NCBI RefSeq assembly: GCF_020085105.1
Contig: NC_058048.1
Span: 7,312,862 to 7,376,861 of the forward strand
DNA: 64,000 nucleotides
Direction: 5' to 3'
From: Siniperca chuatsi
Lineage: Eukaryota > Chordata > Actinopteri > Centrarchiformes > Sinipercidae
The notes beneath the pieces are model-generated. The model saw nothing but the letters and a program-made list of their open reading frames with translations. It had not been told where the DNA came from and ran no database searches. A program made the position numbers and the translations under genes. Shown here one piece after another: positions 24,907 to 36,200 of this stretch (positions are counted from its first letter, which is position 1; each line of letters opens with the position of its first letter).

Positions 24907-27247
24907 ATGGTAGGCGGAACAAACAAGCAAAATACTGTACCATAACTGTGTTTGTCTGTTGTTTGCTGTGTGGTACGTCTTTTGGCAGTGGAACGCGACA
25001 CTTTGTGCGTTCAACAACTATCCAGAAACTTTAACATCACCATTGGAAACTCCATGCAAAACATACTGTAGGAGTAGGCTAGTACATGCAGGCTCCATAT
25101 GCAACAACAGAATCCAAAAACTACTAATATTTTAGCATCGAAATTCAAACCAGCACAGAAACACTCGATTTGACATAGTATGACAATATTTTTTGATTTG
25201 CTTATGGGAGATCTGTTTAACATACGTTCATCCCATTATAAGCAGATTCAATGAAAAGGCTACAAATTGTCATCGACATGTTAAGACTTGAAAGGACCCA
25301 GTCAGTCTGCACTCAGGCATATAAAATTTGGAATGGGTAGTATCAACAGACACCCCACATAACTGTGCCCAAAACCTGAAATACAATAGAATATAATATG
25401 TTATTAAAATGTTTCCGCCTTACAAGATGGAAGTCACTGAATTTAAGTGTCTACACTGCAAAACTTTCCATATGGAGTATAATATTAAAAATACAGGCTA
25501 TACAGCTATTGTTGAGAGGAGCTGATTAGACTAGTCCTGATTCTGATATCTTTTTAGTGTTATCATCTTTTCTTTAATGATATGTTACAGCCTCTGCGGT
25601 TGGACATCAAGCGGAGGCTGACGGCTCGGTCAGACCGGGTGAAGAGTGTGGATCTGCACCCCACTGAGCCCTGGATGCTGGTTAGCCTGTACAGCGGCAC
25701 CGTGGTGGTCTGGAACCACGAGTCACAGGTCATTACCAGTCAGTTACACATCCCTCTAATCACTTGTTTGATCCCTCATCTAATCACTTACTGAGTCATT
25801 CTTTCACATGCACAGTCACTTCATATTTCTGCATCAGATCCTTTGATTAGCCGATGGACATAAAGTCTGTTTGAATCCTGTGTGTGTAGATGATGGTGAA
25901 AACCTTTGAGCTGTGTGACCTGCCCGTCAGAGTGGCCAAGTTTGTAGCCAGGAAACACTGGATCGTTGCTGGAGCAGTAAGTATTGTAACCCAATTGGTA
26001 CATTAATATATTCATTAAAGTTACAATTCACGTCCGTTACCTTTCTTTTCAGTATGTTGACTGACAAGAAATTAGAAGTTTTATATGAACTCCTAATGAG
26101 CATTTAAGTAAAAAATATTCATCTCTTTTCAGTCAGTCAGTTCACTTCAGTTGCTTTATTATTCCTCTTAGAATAAAGAGTACATTTTAATACTGACATA
26201 ATTTTTCCTATAGCTGTCATTCCTATTATTACTAATTTATTAATATTAACACTACAATTACTAGTTTATTAAAAAAAAAATAATAATAATTCTATGTGGT
26301 CTTTGCATTGTGCTGAGAGTTAGAATTTACAAAAAATAGTTGTATTTCTTTATCATTACACACTGACCCAATTTGGGTCAATATAACACCAACGCAATGC
26401 TGGCTTAACTTTATCCAGTACCATGGGTAGAAAACTATTGGGCTGCCAGTCAAACCCAAGACAAGTTACTGTAGTGTTATTTTTGCATGTCACTGTTTGT
26501 TACTGATGGTTAATGATACTGTATGTGTATCCTTTGCAGTTTTGAATGTCATGCACGTCATTTTTGACAGCTAACAATTAATTTGTGACAGTTTTAAGGT
26601 AAAACCTGAGCTTGTTGTGTCTAACACTGCGTCAAATAACCCATTGTCTTGAGCTGGATTGGTGACCCAGTGGTTTTCTACTCATGGGTGCCCTACAGCG
26701 CATCAGCCAGTGCCAGTCTTTGGAGGCAGTGACGCTAGCCAGATAAATCTGTGTTTTTGTGTTTAGCGCCAAATGCACTTGTCAATCTCTTTGTCTGCCC
26801 CCAGGATGACATGCTGATCCGTGTGTTCAATTACAACACTCTGGAGCGAGTTCACATGTTTGAGGCTCACTCTGACTACATCCGCTGTATCGCTGTCCAC
26901 CCTACACACCCCTACATCCTCACCAGCAGTGGTAGGAAACAGCTACATCATACACTCACACAAACGCAAAAGGTTAGCATGTGCATCTAAAATGCGGTAC
27001 CTAACTTTGTACATGAGGGGGTTCTGTAACAAGAAAAGTATAGCATATTCAGCACATACTCATCATCATCGTGTTTTTATGTGTGTGTATGTATTCAGAT
27101 GACATGTTGATCAAGCTGTGGGACTGGGACAGAAAGTGGTCGTGTAGTCAAGTGTTTGAGGGACACACTCACTACGTCATGGAGATTGTCATCAACCCCA
27201 AAGACAACAACCAGTTTGCCAGTGCCTCTCTGGACAGAACTATTAAG

Positions 27248-27285
<38 letters not shown>

Positions 27286-30200
27286 ACACACACACGCAAA
27301 TATTTGTAAGGGAACACAAAAGAAGATTGCTTTGGGGCACAAACAGAATAATGTGCTGCTCTTCCAGATTTAAATGAAAGTAAAAGTGACAAAAAGGAGG
27401 GTCAGGCAGGGACCTTTTCTTCACTGGCAGAAGTAACAGTGTTCATGGGAAATGTGGTCTCAATTTTGAGAAACACTACCACTAACAACACTACTTCTGT
27501 GAGACAGAGGCTTTCAAACATCTCGATCAAGGCCTCATTTGCTTTCACTATTTACAAAACAACAAGGATATTCTGATATTTACAATGCTTCACAAAATAT
27601 CCTTAAATCATTCTATTACTTATAAAATGTGAGTCAATCAACTGCCCTTGTTGCTCAGTGTTAGACACACTCCCATACACTCTATCCTTCGACATGTTTC
27701 TACTCTGCCTGCTGTACTGTAGGTGTGGCAGCTGGGCTCCAAGACTCCCAACTTCACTCTGGAGGGCCATGAGAAGGGGGTGAACTGTATTGATTACTAC
27801 TGCGGAGGAGACAAGCCCTACCTCATATCAGGGGCTGATGACCACCTGGTCAAGATCTGGGATTATCAGGTACCACACACACCGGACTGTATTTTCTTTT
27901 GCTCAGTATTCTGTATCAGTGTAACTGTGTTTACTGAGTATTAGGTAATAACAGTCATTTTATTATTCTTGTATAGTTGGTTTTTATTTCTGTGTCATCC
28001 CAGACAACGCTATTTTACAAAACATCTTCTGGTAATACATATACCAAAAAAAGAACATCAGTTGCAACATTATAAGTACTTCTAGATGCTTTCAAATGAC
28101 ATATTTATGTGGAAATATTCTTACTGTATATCATCAGCCCACTGCTCTCTACTCTGAGCAAACACAGATTCTCTGAACAGACAAATGTTGATCTTTTTGT
28201 TATTAAAAAATGCCTCACCAAACACATAGTTGTAGAACAATGCGTACGTGTTTTGACCAAGAGTCTATCATTTATTTATTCGAAATAAATATTTTTTTCA
28301 GCCTGCTTTCTTCCATATTCAGTAAATTATTTCATAATTGAGCTTTACATGTCATCCAGCGGACCTCATATGGTCCTCATCCCATATTTATGAAAGGGCA
28401 GCAGAAGTAGTAAGTGTAGTTGTATCTGTAGCTAAAGCAATAACAGGAATGCATTTCTGCAATGCTACGTATCATATTTTCAAAAAAAATATTCGTCCAG
28501 GATTCATCATTTAGTATTCTGAAAACTAAATGTCCAATTTCTAAAAGTGGCAAGCATGCATTTAATATCTGAAATATAAGGTTGATAACATACACACATG
28601 AGCAGTTTAGATATAAAAAAGCATAGTACAGTGCTGTCATGTGACATTATGTGACGAGCCTATGTGCTGTGTGTCTTTATTTACCAGAACAAAACCTGTG
28701 TTCAGACCCTGGAGGGTCACGCCCAGAATGTGACCTGCGTCCGTTTCCATCCTGAGCTGCCAATCATCCTCACTGGCTCTGAGGATGGTAAGTTGTGTAT
28801 TTTAATGAAACATTTCAAAACTACACAAACTCAGCAAATCTGTAGCTCCAAAGCAGTTCAGCATCTTGGTTCAGTTTGACCTCTTGTTGTTTCCGTAGGC
28901 ACTGTTCGAGTGTGGCACTCCAACACCTACCGACTAGAAAGCACACTCAACTATGGCATGGAGAGGGTGTGGTGTATATGTGGCCAGCCCGGCTCTAACA
29001 GTGTGGCTTTTGGCTATGATGAAGGCAGCATCATCATCAAGGTATACTGTGTTGTTGTATTGTATATAGCACTATCTCCCAGAAAGCTACATTTTAAGCA
29101 TTAAAAACTATACTGTTTTCCTTAATTCCTCACTTAGATGACTGAAATTACAAATGAACAACTCTAAATAATATAAAGGTGAAGGGTCATGGTGTTTCCA
29201 TATTTAGAGTCAATAATGGCAAGCTAAAAACACATAGGAGCAGGCTGATATGAGCCACTCAGAAAATTTTTAAATTGAATGCATTTTGGGAACAGTCATC
29301 AGTCATCAATTTCAGTTTCCAGCCGCTTTTAACTTCTGAACGAGGTCTAATCAGTGGGCTCTTGGAAGCCCCTCTTTTGTCAGTGGGCCCTTGACTTAGG
29401 AACATTCACTGTAAACAACACCTCAGGTTATTAAAACCTACAAATCCCCAGAGAAAATAGAGGACATGACATCTCTATCCTCAGTATCAGCGATGGGCAG
29501 TCACATTATACACCCTCAGTTGGAGTATATTATATAGCAGATTGCATTGTGTAAGCTGAAGGAATATTTGTTGACCTGTAATATAAAAATGGTCACCAGC
29601 AGTTCCCCATCCCTACATTCCTCTGTGCCCCTTTCGTCTCTTCTTATCTTGCACCTCATCCTCCTCTCTTGTCTCCTCTCCCTCTCTGTCTCAGCTGGGT
29701 CGGGAGGAGCCGGCCATGTCCATGGACTCCAGCGGGAAGGTCATGTGGGCTCGCCACTCCGAGGTGCAGCAGGCCAACCTGAAGGCCATGGGAGAGGCTG
29801 AGATCAGGGATGGAGAGAGGCTGCCGCTGGGTGTCAAAGACATAGGCAGCTGTGAGATCTACCCCCAGACCATCCAACACAGCCCCAACGGGAGGTGAGA
29901 CGGAGCGCTGTGGGTGGAGGCAGTGGTGATGTTAAAATCTGAGAAGCATATTGTAAAATTGTGGGTTGTAGATTTTCTTTCTTGCTGTATCACATCTAGT
30001 CCTGAGTTATATTTTGATCATTTAAATTTGACACTTTGGTCTGTGTTGATTTACCTCTGAGACTGTACAAGTCAGCACTATAACAGTTCATATACACCCA
30101 CCCTTATCTGAGAGTTAATGCAGTTAAAAACCAAATGGGATGCAAATAATGCTGAATGAAAATATTAATGTTTGATTGTGAAGGTATAGTACAGTTATAC

Positions 30201-33200
30201 AAACCATTATTTTCCAGTGCTCAGGTTAGTAATGATTTTCCTGCCACACAATTTTGCAAATCTCTTCTGGTGAAGTTACATTCATCTTCTGCACGTGAAA
30301 ATGTAGGCGTCATGTGCGAAAGCTTTTATTTGACAGCTCTGATCATTTTGAGCATCCTAGAGCAAATGGATATTTTTTATACAGCTGATATATATGTTGC
30401 TGTTCAAAATGCATATCATCTGTTGAGAGGTTTATAGTTTTTATATAATTTGGAGTAACAAAACATCTAAGTTTTTTGATAATATGGCTAAATTCCTCCT
30501 TAGCCCCTTCCAGAACATGTATTAAGTTATTAAAGTCCAAATGAAACCTGGACTGTACTGTATGTTTGTGTCTAACCACAGTGTAATTAGCCAGGACACA
30601 GGTCAGTGCAGGTAAAAAAAAGGGGTGTATCACTGCCTACCTGCCTTCTTGCTGATTCTTTTGGGGTGAGAATCGTGTGTATCATCCTTATTTGAGTCTT
30701 TGTGTCTTTGCAGATTTGTAGTGGTGTGTGGAGATGGAGAGTATATCATCTACACCGCCATGGCCCTGAGGAACAAGAGTTTTGGCTCAGCTCAAGAGTT
30801 TGTCTGGGCACATGACTCCTCACAGTAAGTCCTAAAAACCTTAAAGGAATAGTTCAACATTTTGGGAAATACACTTTTTCGCTTTCTTGCTGAGAATTAG
30901 ATGAGAAGATTGATACTAATTTCATGTCTGTATGCTAAATATGACGCCAGAGCCAGCAGGCTATGAGCTTAGCTTAGCATAAAGACTGGAAACAGGAGGA
31001 AACAACTAGCCTTGCTCTGTCCAAAGTTCACAAATTTGCCTACTAGCTCACTAATTAACACATTATATTGTTTGCTTAATCCTCCCACATTGAGTTTCAT
31101 GCTGGAGCTGTTTCTTGCTGGACTGTAAAACCATAATTTTTCATTTTAACATTTTTTATTTGTGTAAGGATCAAACAAACAAGCTATAACATGTTGGACA
31201 GAGCCAGGCTAGCTGTTTCCCCCTTGTTCCAGTCTTTACAGAATGCTAAGCTAAGCTAAGCTAACCGTCTCTTGGCTTTAGTTTCATATTTAGCGTACAG
31301 ACATGAGAACAGTATTGATTTACTCATCTAACTCTCGCCAGTAATGTCATAAGACATACTGACTCACTCACCCACACTCTCAGATGTGGTCAGGTACGTT
31401 ATTTTAAGTGCGTACGTTATTTTCATAGGTATGCCATAAGGGAAGGCAGCAGCATGATCAAAATATTTAAGAACTTTAAAGAGAAGAAGGCTTTTAAACC
31501 TGACTTTGGGGCTGAAGGTGAGCTTCATTTCCTTTTTTGTCATTTGACATGACAGGTTTTTGTGTGTGGATACAGTATGTATATGTGTGCATGTCTGTGT
31601 GTAATGCTTAGTATCCTGCTGTCCCATAGGTATCTTTGGTGGCTTCTTACTGGGAGTGAGGTCAAACAGTGGCCTGGCCTTCTACGACTGGGAAAGTGCT
31701 GAACTGATCCGCCGTATCGAGATCCAACCAAAACATGTGAGTCATACTGTTACGGCTCTTACATCTCCAGCAGTCTGTCTGTGGCCCTCTTATAATGTCT
31801 TGTCTTCCTGTCTTTAGATCTTCTGGTCTGATTCTGGGGAGCTTGTGTGTATCGCTACAGATGAGTCTTTCTTTGTGCTGCGCTACCTACCAGAGAGAGT
31901 GGCAGCGGCCCAGGAGTCCAAGGAAGAGATGACAGAAGATGGGATAGAGGACGCCTTCGAGGTCAGAGACCCGTAGTAGTGTATTTCCCGAAAGACTGTG
32001 CAGGGCTTTAATTTGCAGAACGTAATTTCCAAAAACACATGATGGAATGCAGAAAAAAACATGTGTTAGCTACTACATGTTAATTTTTTAAAACTTTTTT
32101 GCCAGCCTTTAGTGTCTTTATTTTAGATGTCATTTACAGTAACATGCAAATGTCTTTAAAAAATGTTGTTCTGGGAGATGCATGTAGTCTGCAGAGGAAT
32201 TATGCCTCTTTTTTTTTTTTTTGAGAAACTATTCTATACTATATTCCCAGTGATTATTTGTCTTTCTTGTTACTTCCTGCTGACCAGGTGCTGGGTGAGG
32301 TCCCAGAGGTGGTGAAGACTGGGGTTTGGGTGGGAGACTGCTTCATCTACACCAGCTCTCTTAACAGACTAAACTACTATGTTGGAGGAGAGATCATCAC
32401 CATTGCTCACCTGGACAGGTACGATGCATCTATACATGTAAATTTCCAAAGATGTACCAGCAAACCCATCTTGGTTTATTCATAAAGTATGACAGCAGCA
32501 CAAAACAAATGTGTCTCAGCGCTCTGCCATCGTCAGCGTTACAGCCACGTCCCTGGCATGCTGGGAAAATCTGCTGTATGTCTTGGTGTCTCATGCCATC
32601 CACATTTCTCTTGTTATCCATTTATATCCAGTAAATTAGAAATGCCATAAAAACTTCTCAAAGAAGCGTCTTAAAACAGGTCTTTCTTATGTGTAGGACC
32701 ATGTATCTGCTGGGCTACATCCCCAAGGACAATCGTCTCTACCTTGGAGACAAGGAGCTGAACGTCATCAGCTTTTCCCTGCTGCTTTCAGTGCTGGAAT
32801 ACCAGACAGCTGTCATGAGGAGGGACTTCAGCAGGGCCGACGAGGTTCTACCCACAATCCCCAAGGAGCAGAGGATAAGGGTAGCCCACTTTTTAGAGAA
32901 ACAGGTACATTTGTTCACCAACTTTTGTGCATCTCTGTGTTTTTTCTTTGTGCTTGACTATAAATTCAGGATTTGGATGAATGCATAATTTACAGAACAT
33001 CAGGCAGCCAGATGGAGTAAAACCTCTGGGCAGAATTCTTGTGTATGTAAATATATTTATCATGGGAATGGTTTTGCTTCTCACGCAGTCTCTTTTACCA
33101 CTTCACTTTTTCACATTCACATAGTTTCACATATCTGATCTTCCACTGTTGGTCACTGTGCTTTACATAAAAACAGATGAATATATGGAATAAAAATGTT

Positions 33201-36200
33201 TGTAACGGTTTATTGTGTTTTCTTGTGTTGTGTAGGGCTTCAGACAGCAGGCCCTGGCTGTGTCCACTGACCCAGAACACAAGTTTGACCTGGCCCTGCA
33301 GCTGGGAGAGATCAAGATAGCCTACCAACTGGCCTCAGAGGCAGAGGTCAGAGCACGCATTCACATATACACAAAAACAAGACGAAAGCTGTGTCCCAAA
33401 CCCATACTACACTAACTCTATACAGCATGTACTACATACCAATCATCATAGTATACTGGTTTAGCAGTGAGTATACAAACATATCAACATACTTTACCAT
33501 TTTTTTACCAATGGGAAATTATACAATACAGTCTGTGTGACATCGGTTGTCAATCACACTGCAACTTTGGAAGGCTACTGCCAATAACATTCACAAATGG
33601 ACATCAAAATGTTTCTACCGTCTAATACTTATTTTTGGTTTTCCAAGATTTTTTTGGAGCTGTTTCACAACCACCTAAACTTTATTTTATTTTTTTTCCA
33701 ACTGTGAGCAGCTCCTCCATTTCATTTGTGCATTGCATTGTGGGAGAATAGTGTGCATCAACAGCACGCTGAAAAATCAAAAACTCAAAAAAGTCTACAG
33801 CCATGCTAGCGGCTCTGTGAGGCTGTATTTAGGAACAGTGCTTTGAACTAAATGCTAACATCTGCATGCTAACATCTGCATGCTAACATGCTCACAAACA
33901 CAATGCTAACATGCTGATGTTAAGCAGGTATAATGTTTGGTATGTTCACCATTCTCAGTTAAGCATATTAGCACGCTAACATTTACTAATTAGCACTAAA
34001 CACAAAGTACAGCTGAGGCTGATGTCATTAGTTTTGTAGGTTTTACCTACAAATACCAAAGTATTGAGCAAACAGTTTGACCTGATAATGACGCAAGATT
34101 AAAAGTCACAGGATCACCAATGTGATTACAATTCATCCTGAGTGGATAATGTATGTAGCGTATGTACCAAACGTAATGGCAATACATTCAATAGTAGTAA
34201 CAGTATTCATTGTTTGTGAACCATGAATGGCTGTGTAAAATTGCATGGCTATCCGTTCAATAGTTGTTGAGCTATTTCAGTCTGGCTGTGGTCCAGACTG
34301 AAATATCTCAACATCTATTGAACAGATAGCCATAGACCAACCGACAGACAGATCGGCATTGCCATCCCTGAAGCCACGCCGCTAGCAGGGCTAAAAACTA
34401 TACAAATGTAAATGTATAGGAGGTGAATATGCTGTTAAGGTTTACTGTTGTTGCAACATTACAGAATGTCTGGAGACTTTATATGCGTTATATTATATTT
34501 ACTGTATTGTGTTATCTGTTTCACATCTAATCAGAATAAGTCTGATTCATTTCACACAGTCTTTTATGGAGGAACTTTGTACATTAGTTTATATTATAAT
34601 AAAATAATTCAAAATCAATTTTTGTTTTGAATGATTTTCTTTAATTCGTAGCTGTGTAATATGCAGGATAATGTATATAGAATCTGTCATTGTGAGTCAC
34701 AGCCCTGGCCTCCCACACTTAGTAAGTGCTTCACAGCGTATTGTTGCTGAGGCTCATGCTTTTCCTCCTGTGATAATTCTCTCCTGTCTCTTTGGCACCT
34801 TGGCATGTGGGGGCTCCAGTCAGAGCAGAAATGGAAGCAGCTGGCAGAGCTCGCTACTACAAAATGCCAGTTTAGCCTGGCCCAGGAGTGTCTGCACCAA
34901 GCTCAGGATTATGGGGGATTATTGCTGTTGGCCACCGCCTCGGGCAACACAGACATGGTGGGCAAATTGGCAGAGGGGGCAGAGAGGGATGGGAAGATCA
35001 ACGTGGCCTTTCTCACCTACTTCATGCAGGGAAGGTAAGTGGAAGAAGAAGAAGAAGAAGAGGAGGGTGAGGGGAAAGGGAGCTATGTTTGAATCCATAT
35101 TTCAATCAACTTGTTTATATTTTTTCTAATTACTTTATTTATTTCAGACTGGACAGATGTCTGGACCTTCTCATCAAAACAGATCGGTTGCCAGAGGCCG
35201 CATTTCTGGCAAGAACATATCTGCCCAGTCATGTGTCAAGGTAAAGTTGTTTCTGTTGAGTGCACAGCATACTGTGTTGTGCTCCAGTGTACCGGCTGTG
35301 TCTTTGCGCATACATTAATCTTATATCCATACAGGTCCTGCAGAACCTTTGCATGTCCCAGTTTACCTGCAATTTGTAAGAAATACCTGTTATTGTTTCC
35401 CAACAAATTAGCAAAATCAAAATCTGTGGAAAATTGATGCTACTCCTGAAAGTTTTTGACAATGGGAATATCTATATCTGTGTGTATACATTACATTATG
35501 CATCACTGGTGAGCTGTATATGCTTCCCTTTCCTCAGGGTGGTGAAGCTTTGGAAGGAGAGTCTGTCCAAAGTCAACCAGAAGGCAGCAGATGCTCTGGC
35601 TGACCCCATCCAGTACAGCAACCTGTTCCCTGGCCTCCAGCAAGCCCTGCTGGCTGAGCAGTACCTGAAGGAGACTCATGTCAGGGTCAGGCCTGCTGCA
35701 GAATACCCACTCATCACGGTCAGTGGAAGTCAGAGGAACTATACCTGAAAACTTTAATAGATCGAAGAGTGATTTCATCCTAAATTATGCACATAGATAC
35801 ATTGCTGCATAAATTGTAAAATCTTCCAGTTTTTAAGTCAGCTGTTGAATTGGGATTTGTTCTTTCAAATTATGTTTTGCTAATCCACCATTATTGAATC
35901 AGCTGAATTAACTGCTCATACTTTGAGCATCATCTTTGAGATTACATTTTGCCTGTCTCTCTATTTTTTCAGCCAAATGAGGACCGTAATGTTCTGGAGG
36001 AATCTGCGGGTTTTGTGCCCAATGGAGAGATCACTGAGTCAGAGGTGAGGACCAGAACCTGCACCTCTGAATTGTTATATCAAGATGTCGCTCCTTTAAC
36101 TGATGCTGTGACCAAAAATTGGAAATTTTAGATTCACATGTCATAAGGCATGTCTGCCTTTAGACAGCACTCGCATGCCCAAAACAATTCTTGGTCATGG

